Below, in pieces: positions 10,244 through 22,378 of a stretch of DNA of 64,000 nucleotides. Every line of letters starts with the position of its first letter. The first letter of the stretch is position 1. The notes below the pieces were generated by a model, which was given only the letters and a program-made list of their open reading frames with translations, was not told where the DNA came from and did not search any database. The stretch spans positions 1,736,001-1,800,000 of the forward strand of contig WOAB01000728.1 of the NCBI GenBank assembly GCA_027886185.1, in the 5' to 3' direction. The translations under genes were made by a program, and so were the position numbers. Origin of the DNA: Rheum nobile (Eukaryota > Streptophyta > Magnoliopsida > Caryophyllales > Polygonaceae).

Positions 10244-11613
10244 TGTAACACCCCCAGGTCAGTGGTGCTACAGTGCCATAGTCCCGAAGGACTATAAGGC
10301 GGGTGAAATAAAAAATTTGCGAAACATAACCCATATATATCAAAAGCAGCACAACGGAAAACCTGTACAACCTGTAAAACCTGTCCAGGGTTTGAAACCA
10401 CAATCAAACTTAACCTACAGAAAATACAACACTTTACAAACCAAAAACCAATACAACAACTTCGACCCATACAAGGTCCAAAACCAAAATGACACGCACA
10501 ACCAAGTCAAAGTCCAAACCAAAAGAGTAAAGCCTTCGACTCCAAACCGACGGTGATCAGGATCCTCCTTGCTGGCGCTAAATCTGCAAAGCCTGATTGA
10601 CTGGGGGACCCAATACCCCAGCCAACCACGGCACGTAAACCGAGGTTGGTCAGTCTTTTGAAAGACTATGGCAAGATTCCTCAAGCCAAAACAGTTCAAA
10701 ACACATACATATATCACCAATCAACTCACAACAACGACAACACGCCACACAAAATATAATATCATAACTATACTTAATCATATGAACCAACCAATGCCAA
10801 TCACACGTCAAAACATATACACACACTATCACATACCACTCATTACACATCCTTATCCAACTCTTCACTATACTAACCTCAATCAATCCATCCTCAAACT
10901 CATCACAAGCATAAACGAATAAAACGATCCAATCCAACTTCCTCTTCAATACTAATACCTCCAATCCAACTCCATGCACATACACAATCTCTTATTACTG
11001 ACTTACAACCAAAGTTAACCAATAATACAGAACTCACTACTGCACTTAACACAACAAATTCAATGAACCTTCACATCAACAAACACATAAGCATCAACGA
11101 GATAATCATCACATCATACAATCATAACCTAGATAACGATCCAGGCCAGCCACCCTTCTGGTGCCGCCGATTCGTCACCCTAGACTACAACTCATACATC
11201 AAACTCAACTCGTATTGGCTCACACCCTCAAGATGGGAAACCAATCTAAACACTCAATCAACGCAACCGACCTTCATAACCCACTAGCTACCAACCACAA
11301 CCATACCAATAGAAATTACCACCTTGACCAGATACAATCAACCACTAAACACACGTAATTTAACAACCACAACCAATGGCCAACAATGGCCCACAACCAC
11401 AACTAATAACAATCAACATCCAACATAACCCAATTATCAACATACAACCAAATTACCAACACAACCACTTAGTCAAGTACATAATCAACATTCATCACAA
11501 ATCCACGTATTCAGGTACACAACCAATATCATTAACACAACCACTTAATCAAGTACACAACCAACATTCAACACATAACCAACACACACAACCACCAACA
11601 CCTCTAATCCAAC

Positions 11614-11795
11614 CTCCGTCTCCACCACCACATCACCGGGTGAGACAATTCACAACATCTCCGTCTCCACCCCCACATCACCAAGGTGAGACAATTCACA
11701 ACATCTCCGTCTCCACCCCCACATCACCAAGGTGAGACAATTTACAACATCTCCGTCTCCACCCCCACATCATCAAGGTGAGACAATTCACAACC
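11614..11795. repeat. tandem repeat, about 46 bp x 4, inside solo LTR
   Basis: Four adjacent copies of a 45-46 base unit start with CTCCGTCTCCACC and contain GGTGAGACAATT. Copies 2 and 3 are nearly identical. Confidence 0.9.
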
Positions 11796-12104
11796 TCCAA
11801 AACCCACTATCCATCACCATACCAACCAATCAAACAACACGACGACAGTCAAAATCACATAACCACACCTCATCACACATTATCACATATCATCACACAC
11901 ACATCATCACACATTATCACATATCCTCTCACACACATCATCACACATATATATATATTCACCCAAGAAACTTTAAAATCAATAATCCAATCAAACCACA
12001 TCAGTCCATCTACAACACGGGACAATTACTAATGTACCCACACATTCACACACACACAATCCAACACACGCATACACACATTCAATCCATCACACACATA
12101 CGAT

Positions 12105-12105
<1 letters not shown>

Positions 12106-12147
<42 letters not shown>
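12106..12147. repeat. (CA)n microsatellite
   Basis: A run of about 21 CA dinucleotides, followed to 12280 by shorter CA runs separated by TTCAATCCAAC and ATACGATCC spacers. Confidence 0.9.
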
Positions 12148-12148
<1 letters not shown>

Positions 12149-13413
12149 TCAATCCAATACACACATACGATCCACACACACACACACACATTCAATCCAA
12201 CACACACATACGATCCACACACACACACACATTCAATCCAACACACCCACACGATCCAACACACACACACACGTGTCAACAGACACTATCAACAACAATC
12301 AATCACATTTAGTCACAATTGACTACCACGTCAACATTTAATCAATCACGATACCAGACAATTACTATCACGCACACATACACATATTCAACCAAGCAAC
12401 GGTAAACTTAATTATGAAATAAATTAAGCATAAATCAATTTATAAAAATATATAAGTTAGCAAGGATCCTCTTGCCTCAAGTCGAACCGCAACGACCCCA
12501 GAGGTCTCCAGTCAACTCGAACGAACCTGCGAAATCAATCCGAGCAAATCCATGGCGTTAATTAACTCATACAAATCCACAACTAATAAACCCCCAATTC
12601 AAACCCTAAATCATTCCTTAAACTTCCAATCTCAGCAACCCACACACAAAATTAACCCAATTCCAAATACTCCAAAAAATCAAGTTTGCTGCTCAATCCT
12701 ACAAATTCAGCAAACAAATCAATGAATTCAGTCCAAATCCCACACAGCTCGGTCACATATATACATGTTCAGCCACGTTCTGAACTTCACAAAAATTGAT
12801 TGAAGCACCTTACCTTGTCGTCAACCAAGCCACTGCTACCGGATTGGTTCCCTCATCGCCGGAACACAGCAGAGCTTCAGCATCAGCAAAGCAGCAACAC
12901 GCAGCAGCCACGAACAGCAGCAATTTCGCCCAGCAGCTCCGACTTAGAAAATTTCGTTCTCCCTGCTCAGGACCCCAAATGCAATGATTCCAACTCGAGG
13001 AGTTAGATATACGAGTCTATTTTACCTCCTCAAAATTTCAGACCCAAATAATGAGTGAGTAAATAGTTATTACCATTCTCCTGAGACGTCGCAGATGGGG
13101 CAACAGCACAGCAGTGGACAGCAGCCAGCAGCGGACAACGGGGGAGGAGGAGGAGCGGAGTGGTGTCCGAGTCGGGCTCGCCGGAGGAGAAACGACTTCG
13201 GCTGGCACAGTAGAAGGAGCGAACTCACCGGAGAAGGAGAAGGGAGCTGTTCGGTTGGAGAACTCACACGGGAGAGAGAGAGAGCAACGAGTGAGAGAGG
13301 CAACCGACCACAATTAGGGATTAAATCCCCCAATTTTTTCCATTTCTCCCTATATAAGCAAATCTTTAATTAATTTACCATTTTGCTATTATCAACTTAT
13401 TTGGGGTATTTCA

Positions 13414-13932
13414 CGTCGGAGTTATGCTCATGTGTTCCATCGCATTTCCAATTGACTAACCTGTAGATTGCTCTTCGATGACACATCATACACCGTGTTA
13501 GGTTTGTTCGTTCTAACCCGCATTTGTGTCATTCTCAACTCGTCACCAAGTTGTGTTAACTTTTCATTTTAGCTTGTTTGCTTCTCCTTTTACTCATTTT
13601 TATGTATGATTTATTTCATGTCGGTTTTGTCCAACTTCCGAGCCTAGCTCAAACTCTCGATCTACCAGATTATGTCCGGTATTTCGAATTCTTTCGTTAT
13701 AGAAAAAAGGATTGAATAGGTCACCCATGCTATTTATTTTTGTAATACATACGATATAATCAAGGTATAACTTAATTAAGCATAATTTAGGTAAGTAAAT
13801 ATATATTGAAATAATAGATGTGGAATGGACCTAATAGATAGCTAATCTAGGTCCGAACCACAACTAGGTTGATCACTTAATCTGTTTTCAAAAATTATTA
13901 TACCTTACTTATTTTATAATCTTAGTAGAAAA
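13414..13932. other. no gene recognised
   Basis: Sequence between the solo LTR and the Helitron-like end. I see only short open frames, no family match and no repeat structure. Confidence 0.5.
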
Positions 13933-16585
13933 CTAGTGTAGTACCCGTGCCTTGTACGGGATTTGTTTATTTTTCTTACAATTAAAAAAATAGTATATTT
14001 AAATTATACATTTAATTGATATAGAATTATGTAGGTAGTGACGGTTATAGAAGTAGATGAATGCTAATATAAAAATAAACTAATTGAATACAAAATATTA
14101 AAGAGATTGACAAAATATTATCGAAAAAGATACGAAACTCTCTATAACTTTATTAATAGTAAAAATTGGTTAAGTAATTTTGAAATGGGGATAGCCACAT
14201 CCCTAACATCAATTCTATTAAAATGATAAAGTATAATCAAAATGTTCATCTTATACATGAAAATGAAACCCTAAACATAAAATCTCGTAAGATGTTCAAA
14301 ATTGCTAGAAATTATTTTTAAAAAAAACTTCCTTGTATACTACAATGGTTGTAGTATTAGATCTTTTTTGTTTTTTGTCGTATATCAAAATCTACAAACC
14401 TTTCTTGCTAGTAACTCTTGATGATGCAACAAAAAATTGATCATGAGTGAAAACAGGGCGTGAAAGATACAAACTGGCATTTGTAATAGAATGGTCCTAG
14501 CTCTTGTTTATCGTCATAGCAAAACAAACACTCAAGGAAAATTTTCTTCATTGAAACTTAAACGGGTATGAAGTGTCTGATGATTACATAATCATGCGAG
14601 GAATCAAAATTGTATATCCAATATTGTTGCCTGAAATATTCTTTCTTGTTTGACATGACTGCCGAGCTGCGTGGTTATTAGTCTTTTTCCTAATTCTGCT
14701 TTTTTAATCTTTGTGATTAACTTGTAATTTTTTTGCTTGATTTGTATTTAAATTAAGAAAAAGTGAGTAATAGGTTTAGAATAATAATCTTTGATTTATA
14801 ATTAGATTTATTTTTAAAAATTGAAAAAAACAGAAAATGACATGTGGCGGTTTTATTGATGGAGTGTCATGTGGATGTTTTAATTAGGGATTGTCGTGTG
14901 GCGTAATTAGGTTCTAGTTTAGTAGATGTATAGTAGATTAAAAAAATTGGATTTATATATAATTAGTAAATTTAAGATTTGTAATCTTTGTCATTAACTT
15001 GTAATCTTTGTGTTTGTTTTGTATTTAAATTAGGAAAAAATGAGTGATAGATTTAGGATAATAATATTTTATTCATAATTAGATTTATTTTAAAAAATTG
15101 AAAAAAACAAAAAATAACATGTGACGGTTTTAATGAGGGAGTGTCATGTGGCGTAATTAGGTTCTAGTTTAGTAGATATATTGTAGATTAGGAAATTTTA
15201 GATTTGTATATATTTAGGAAATTTTTGATTTATAATCTTTGTGATTAACTTATAATCTTTGTGCTTGATTTGTATTTAAATTAGGAAAAAAAGTGATAGG
15301 TTTAGGATAATAATCTTTGATTTATAAGTACATTTATTTTAAAAAAAAATTAAAAAAGCATAAAATGACATGTGGCAGTTTTAATGAGGGAGTGTCATGT
15401 GGCGGTTTTAATGAGGAAGTGTCATGTGGCGTAATTAGGTTATACTCTAGTAGATATATAGTAGATTAGAAAATTTTGGATTTGTATATAATTAGGAAAT
15501 TTTGGATTTGTATATAATTAGGAAATTTTGAATTTGTAATCTTTGTGATTGATTTGTATTTATATTAGGAAAAAATGAGTGATAAGTTTAGGATAATAAT
15601 TGTCTATTTATAATTAGATTTATTTTAAAATTTTGAAAAAAGCAAAAAATAACATGTGACGGTTTTAATGAGGGAGTATAATGTGACGATTTTAATTAGG
15701 GAGTGTCATGTGGCGTAATTAGGTTCTAGTTTAGTAGATTGGGAAATTTTGGATTTGTATATAATCAGGAAATTTTGGATTTGTATATAATTAAGAAATT
15801 TTGGATTTGTAATCTTTGTGATTAACGTGTAATATTTGTGCTTGATTTGTATTTAAATTAGGAAAAAATGAGTGATAGTTTTAGGATAATAATATTTAAC
15901 TAATAATTAGATTTATTTTAAAAAATAAAAAAAGCAGAAAATGACATGTGGCGGTTTTAATGAGGGAGTGCCATGTGGCGGTTTTAATGAGGGAGTGTCA
16001 TGTGGCGTAATTAGATTCTAGTTTAATAGATTAGAAAATTTTGGATTTGTAAATAATTAGGAAAATTTGGATTTGTATATAATTAGGAAATTTTGGATTT
16101 GTAATCTTTGTGCTTGATTTGTATTTAAATTAGAAAAAAGTGAGTGATATGTTTAGGATAATAATCTTTGACTTATAATATATTTTAAAAAACAGAAAAT
16201 GACATGTGGTGGTTTTAATGAGGAAGTGTCATGTGATGGTTTTAATGAGGGAGTGTCATATATGTGTCGTAATTAGGTTTTAGTTTAGTAGATATATAGT
16301 AGATTAAAAAAAATTGGATTTGTACATAATTAGGAAATTTTGGATTTGTATATAATTAGGAAATTTTGGATTTTAATCTTTGTGACTAAATTGTAATCTT
16401 TGTGCTTGATTTGTATTTAAATTAGGAAAAAATGAGTGATAAGTTTAGGATAATAATCTTTAATTAATAATTAGATTCATTTTAAAAAATTAAAAAAAGC
16501 AGAAAATGACATGTGACGATTTTAATGAGGGAGTTCCATGTGAGGTAATTAGGTTCTTGTTTAGTAGATATATAGTAAATTAGAC
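13933..16585 (-). mobile_element. Helitron-like non-autonomous element with tandem 5'-end array
   Basis: On the minus strand the left edge reads a CCCGTAC/GTACGGG-type hairpin (CCGTACAAGGCACGGG), about ten bases, then CTAG followed by T. That is the Helitron 3' signature; plus-strand CTAG is at 13933-13936. The right side repeatedly ends in TCTACTATATATCTACTAAA on the minus strand, resembling plant Helitron 5' ends that start with TC. No Rep/helicase coding is present. The right boundary is uncertain because the 5'-like end recurs seven times; 16585 is the outermost. Confidence 0.55.
14690..16585. repeat. tandem array of about 260-290-bp units (7 copies)
   Basis: Each unit contains TTTGTATTTAAATTAGGAAAAAA, then GACATGTGGCGGTTTTAATG, then GTGTCATGTGGCGTAATTAGG, and ends in TAGTTTAGTAGATATATAG or a decayed form of it. 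The end word recurs near 14915, 15158, 15438, 15723, 16016, 16277 and 16540. Some units carry an internal duplication of the GACATGTGGCGG segment. Confidence 0.85.
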
Positions 16586-17463
16586 ATGGTAGGCTTAAGT
16601 CTTGTAACTTTGCAAGTAATAAGTAGATCAAGCATACAATCTCCTAGTTCGATGAGCTGTCTCCATCTTTTTATGATTAATTTTTAGATCTTGGTTCTTT
16701 TAAAGTTACACTTATAACAAATTATATATGTGTTTTAACGAAATTATCAAAGAGGTTATAAGATTCAGCACAATTTTACAATTGTTTATTTTTCGTTGTC
16801 GTAGAAAGATTTTTTATGGTATTTTATAGTTTTGTATACAATTATTTTCACAAATCCTATTTATAGTAGACAATTCAAAAATTTATAGTGGTAAGTTTAT
16901 AATGTACTAAACAATTATTACAATTCTAAGTAAGATAATTATAATTATGGATATTCTTGAGCCAATACGTACGCATAGACATTACTTGCAAAAGTTATAA
17001 TCTACTATATCCATAATAATTGTTTATTCCATAATAAACTTATCATTATAAAATATTCATATTAGGTTGCATATCTGGCTAATATGTGAATATTTTGTTT
17101 GATACGTTTTTGGAAGGAATAGATGATACAAAATATTCATATTAGGGTGCATATCCGGCTAATATGGGAATAGTTTTTAGTTTCTTTGATTTTATTTGAT
17201 TTTCGAAAAATCAACGAAAAAATGAGAGCTCGACACGTGGCAAATTTAATATCGTGATGCCACATGGAAGCCAAAAAATTTTGTTCATTTTGGGGGCGCC
17301 ACGTGACGTAGTAAGTATTATACTTTAGTAGATATATAATACATTCTACTGAAACTAAATCCCAATTCTCAAGTATCAAAAACTATCCAAAAAATACGTA
17401 CCCATTATATATAGGTGATATCAAAGTTGTACGTTATATACTTACTTAGAATGATAAAGCCAA
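16586..17463. other. AT-rich spacer with another Helitron-like 5' end
   Basis: No gene. 17140-17345 contains CGACACGTGGCAAATTTAAT and CGCCACGTGACG blocks ending in TTTAGTAGATATATAAT. These are similar to stretches at 25142-25490 and 26665-26970. Two copies of an AAATATTCATATTAGG(T/G)TGCATAT word lie near 17050 and 17130. Confidence 0.45.
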
Positions 17464-19956
17464 TGTAACACCCCCAAATTTATAACCCATTTGGAAAGGT
17501 ATTACCGTCAGTGATCCCAGTGTTCCTTACCAAGGTCACCCAAGGCTTTACCGTTCGAATACAAATGATACAAAATGATAACATTTATTCATATAAAACA
17601 TGAGTCTCATGATTATATCCCAATCCCGAATAGGACAAATACAGAGTTTAAATAAGTACAGCGGAAGTCTTTTAAATACAATAAACAAGGATCTTGGCCA
17701 TAATGGTCATTTCCCAAGGATCTCAACCTGATTAAAAGAAATTATTAAAACGTCGAAAAGCCACCGTCGTCTTCATAGTCACTCTAGTCTTCGAAACTAC
17801 ACACTATCTGATGTGCCGAAACGGGCGGACGACACCAACCATGACGATGCAGATAACAAAAATATCGTGGGTTAGTCTACTGAATAGACTAGCAAGTGAC
17901 CAAAGCAGAAGGTTCGAAGTAGTCGTGCTAGGTTTAAACTCATCATCCCTCGAATAATAACCGAGTACGATAGTCAACCTTCACACTCCTACTGGAATAC
18001 AACAAGAGATATGCAGAAGAGACGACTCTGGAAGACTGAATCTCCACAGAGACCGACCCGAAAGAGACTCCAAGAGATTGAGTCTTAAGGAAATATGACA
18101 AGTCTGGAACATTTAAAGAATCACTCAACAATGATTTAAAAGTTGACTGAGATGCTTCAGTTCACGACCAACCTCACCGCTTACAGCGAATCCAGATTGA
18201 AAAGAGAACGTACTACATTCAAGTCGAGACGAGCTTTCCTAGCTGCACTATTTACTTAGCTGCACTACTCGCCGAAGGTTTATTAATTATGTGCGCTCGG
18301 GCACTTATCTGATTTATGTTTCAAAACACACTCACATCCTATTATAAGCTTTTAAATACATGCCCCGTCGCGCAGGACTCGTATCTAAGGAAATGGAACT
18401 CACAGGATCCAAACCTCTAAATCTACATCGAAAGAATGGACCTCTCAGAGCCCAAGCCTCTACTATCGTTGGGTCTTGTTTGCCCTTAAAAAGAATGAAC
18501 CTCTCAAAGTCCAAACTTTTACTATCACAGGGTCTTAATCGCCCTTTACAATTATAAAGAAACGCGCATGGACCTCTTAGAATCCAGGCGTTCCTACAAA
18601 TACTCGTGCTAACTAACAGTCATAGCACAATAATAATTTAGGATAAATCCACATAAAGGCCTGAAAGGCGATCATCAATAATAGCGTCGTTCTAGCAAAT
18701 ATACAACCTATTATATGATTTTCCAAAACAGTTTATAAAACCTTTTCCAGACATGAACAATAATCAGTCCAAATTAATTAACAATTAAGCAATTGATAAT
18801 TAATGGAAATATGGAATGATAAGCAAGAGCGAACCGCCACTTGCCTGGAATAGATTCGGCGATGAATCTGGACGAGACGACTACCGAAAATATCCTTTCC
18901 AAGGATATGGCTTAAGCTTCAGAATATTCATAGCAGAGTACGAGTCCACACGCGATCCAGCTCATGACAAATTAATTAATCTCAATTAATTTGTCAAGAC
19001 GAACTCAAGAAATTAAATTCAATAAATTCTTATAATTTTAAATCATAAGAATATTAATTGAATTTTCCTAAAGACATATATGGATAAAAGGGAATCGAAA
19101 TTATACCGCTCGAATAATTTCGGGTTAAATCTGGACTGGAAGCCAAATGGGCTTATCGGCCCAACAACAACAATTACACAGGGAGGTCCACCTGCTACTG
19201 CTCACCCGCCTTCAACCTCCAACCCATTACACGCGATGAAGCAACAAAAACAGAGCAACACGCAAGGGCTCGGCTCGACGATGGCGGAGAAGCTCGGTGG
19301 CTTCGCTGGTTCGCCGGGAAAGGAGGAGGAGCGGCGGGAGGCAACGACAGGGAGGCGACAACGAGAAGGAGCTGGCGACGTCGATGATGGCGGCGGAAGA
19401 CGACGTCGGGGGGCTTGGCCTCTCGTCGCCGGACTCCAACAATAGCCAGTACTTCGGCTACGCCATCCCCCTCGTTAGTGGTGTCTCCGGCGCAACAACA
19501 GCCAGCACTTCGGCGGGATCGGTCTTTGTCGGAAACGGGTCGCCGGCGGGAGGAGATGACCGAGAGAGAGAGATGGAGAAACGAGCTGGCCTTTCAACTC
19601 TCAAGATCAGATTCCTTACATAGTAAGGAAGAAAATGTGCCCAGCCAGTACATGGACAGATGCCCCGACAAAGTTTACACGGGGGGGGGAGTATCGTGGC
19701 AGTTCCATGGGGAAATTTGTGGCAGTGCCATGGGAAATGGTATGGGTTTTAAACCCCGGAAATTATATGTTTGTATCCAAACAAATATTATAAGTCCCGA
19801 AAATACATTGAATGTATTTTATATCACTCAAAGAATTATTTCGGAGATCATGGATGTTACGGAAAATCCAAACTCCACTGAAAGCGAAATAATTAATTTG
19901 AACGAAGGATGGGAAAATTACCCAAATATCCTTATTAAAAATTGAGGGATATTACA
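17464..19956 (-). repeat. 3' LTR of the 7.4-kb LARD-like element
   Basis: This LTR is paired with 22379-24871. It includes two near-repeats of a TGGCAG(T/TG)CCATGGG word at about 19697-19742, a position that carries other short GC-rich words in related LTRs further right. A stretch near 19260-19560 is GC-rich and gives spurious open frames on both strands. Confidence 0.93.
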
Positions 19957-21379
19957 TTACTACCCCCTTAAGAAAAGTTTTGACCCCGAAACTTGCATTA
20001 AACTAATGAGAAACCTGCCTCAACATCAACTTTACTATCTGAACTTAATATCCTTAATCATAACATCATCATACAACCTTATCTCCATATAACATACCAG
20101 GTAATAATTCTTACTACCTCCTCAAAATCATGTTTATCTTATAATAATGGTCTCCTACCACCATAACGATATTACTACACTTTTAATAAGAGAACACACA
20201 TTTCTCCTCCAATCTCCTTATAGACAAACCTAAGGTTTATACATTAACTTCTTACAACTCAGATATTAAATCTTAGTATCCTCAAATCATAACTTCCGTA
20301 ATTCCTTAAAGATATCTCCCACAATTCCATTACTCATTATTATCGGTTTTGGCCCTTATACCAAATTCCAACTTGGAATCCTTTCGGTAATGACTTAACT
20401 TATTCCTTTAATCACTTTATAACTTGAACCTTCAAGATTCCTTAACTTTCTTAATTCCCTTAATGGTACTTTACACAATTCCATTATTTATCTCAAAGTA
20501 AGACTGACCTTACGCCATCTCTAACTTAAAATCCTTACAAGAATAATTTAACACATCTCTTTAAACAATTTCTAACTTAACTCCTTTAAGATTCAAGAAC
20601 AACCATAATATCTTATTCCTACGTTCCTCGAAACGTATCACATAAGATATTACTCTTATCTCCTCCAAGAGAGTGATACCATAAGCCTTATAGATGACAT
20701 ACTTCACAAGATGTCAATCCTTGACAATTCCCAAGAGTCATAACTCTTCATCCTCTGGAAATTCCACTTATCGAGTCCAACGACTCGTACTGTCTTAAAT
20801 GACTTATTTCTAACTTAAAATCCTTATATTCATCACGCAATCTACTATCCATCCAGGACGTAATTGCATCATTTCCTTAGATTACCTCAAACGAATCTCA
20901 AATAGATCTCCCCAAAGGGTATCTATGATTTCGTACACTTGGCTTTTCCAAAAGCTTTAACCATTGGTCCTACATTGGCCATACTTACTTATAAATCCAA
21001 TCACCATAATTCTTGATTCCACAATCTTACTCAAGATTGCAATAGGGGAAACGAGTTCCTGTTGAACTATTCCCTTAATCAACTTATTCCTTCACAACAC
21101 TTTATCCACACTAATGCCTACAGCATGATTCCACAACTAGACATTCCGGACTTTGCACTAGTCCACCTCTATATACTTCTAATGGGACAAAAATCTCAAG
21201 TACACAAGTGAGATATAACTCTTAATCTCATTAACTCCACATAACCTATACCTCCAAATACTAGGAATATGATGTCTCAAGAAGAAACAAATATTTCCAT
21301 AACTTCTCCCAATATACGTATTTCCTAAAAGATACGCATAAATGAACACTTTAGGCATTAGACTCTTCTAGCCTTGCCT

Positions 21380-21625
21380 TACGAGGTCTTCCTCCGGGTT
21401 CTCATCGGAAGTTCCCTCCGGATCTTCCCCCTCTCAAGGATCTTCCTCGGGGTTTTCCTCTGGATCTTCCTCCTTCTAAGGATCTTCCGCAGGATCTTCC
21501 TCCTCTAGAGGATCTTCCTCCGGATCTTCCTTCTTCTGAGGATCTTCCTCGGGATCTCCCCTAGGATTTTCCTCTCCTTGAGGATCTTCCTTAGGATCTT
21601 CCTCGGGATTTTCCTTAGAGTTCTC
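21380..21625 (-). pseudogene. gag N-terminal acidic repeat relic
   Basis: On the minus strand the repeated GAGGAAGATCC(T/G) words read as Glu-Glu-Asp-Pro-type repeats with interspersed stops. The gag of the Tekay-like element at 46626-47162 has the same kind of EEDPEEDP tract (46850-46925). This is the only trace of gag in the element. Confidence 0.6.
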
Positions 21626-22362
21626 TTGGAAATCGCTTCCATTAAAATGTCGTTATTACAATATTTCGTTGGCATACCTTAACGGCTCAACGAACTCTAC
21701 CATAGGTTCAACCCACAAATTCTCATATGGAGGCAAATCCCGACTGCATCGAGCATTCATCCTCCGTATTCGTTTTCTCAACAATGAATGTCAACGACTA
21801 TGACATCATACTTAGACATCAAAACTCCTAAGAGTGATTCCTTAATTATCCCATATATCAATGTAATAAAATCACTTAGAATAGATCAACTTGGTAATTC
21901 TATAGATGAATTATGAACAGAGAGCACAAGATTCATCTACACAAATCTCCCGAGCGTTCACACCAAATTACTCGGAGATTACAGCACTAGGATATTAAGT
22001 ACTACCAACTCAGGAAGTACATACTTGATACCTTCGAGGGAACTACTAGGTCCTCCAACCTCAAAATATCTCTGAGAAACAGGGAAATCTAACATTACTA
22101 GAGATGATAGAATCATCTTGGCATCTTTCGAGTCCTTCAAAAGAATAGACAAACACCTATGTCTTACAACAACAAGAAGAAATTGGTCTTTCTAGATATA
22201 GAGGTAACTCCCATACCTCTCATATTAGACTAAAAAAGGCACGACTATGAACGATATTTATTTCAAATTCGTTTGGAAGACATTTTCCAGTTCAAAACGG
22301 GAAATAGTTTTAGAAGGATAAAACCTTTCAAAATACCCAACCTGTTTTAAAAACAAACTTTA

Positions 22363-22374
22363 GCTCTGATACCA
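22363..22374 (-). other. primer-binding site, initiator tRNA-Met type
   Basis: The minus strand reads TGGTATCAGAGC four bases after the LTR end. This is complementary to the 3' end of plant initiator tRNA-Met and fixes the element's orientation. Confidence 0.9.
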
Positions 22375-22378
22375 AATC

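Larger units (their letters stand above)
10244..13413 (-). mobile_element. solo LTR of a gypsy (Tekay-like) element, 3170 bp
   Basis: The sequence begins TGTAACACCCCC and ends GGGGTATTTCA, which are the termini of Tekay-type LTRs in minus orientation. It is flanked by a perfect 5-bp direct duplication (CGTCG). No primer-binding site, polypurine tract or coding region follows either end, so this is a single LTR left by LTR-LTR recombination. The body is cytosine-poor on the minus strand and CA-rich between 10700 and 12350, with a tandem repeat and a CA microsatellite. Open frames inside it are by-products of this composition. The flanks rejoin cleanly across it. Confidence 0.85.
19957..22378 (-). 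other. internal region of LARD-like element, mostly non-coding
   Basis: The polypurine tract on minus (AAGGGGGTAGTAA) abuts the left LTR at 19957-19975, and the primer-binding site is at the right end. Between about 19980 and 21370 I recognise no domain. Stops occur in all frames, and the sequence is AT-rich. Confidence 0.75.

Noticed and set aside
12106..12280. Regular short repeats suggesting a CRISPR-like array
   Set aside because: It is a CA microsatellite with degenerate spacers in plant DNA.
11376..12322. Two long open frames rich in His/Thr/Pro
   Set aside because: They come from CA-rich simple sequence inside the solo LTR and change frame at repeat copies; no domain is present.
19080..19945. 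Overlapping open frames repeated at 23995-24827
   Set aside because: They lie inside paired LTRs of the LARD-like element in the GC-rich part; both strands are open, and there is no family match.
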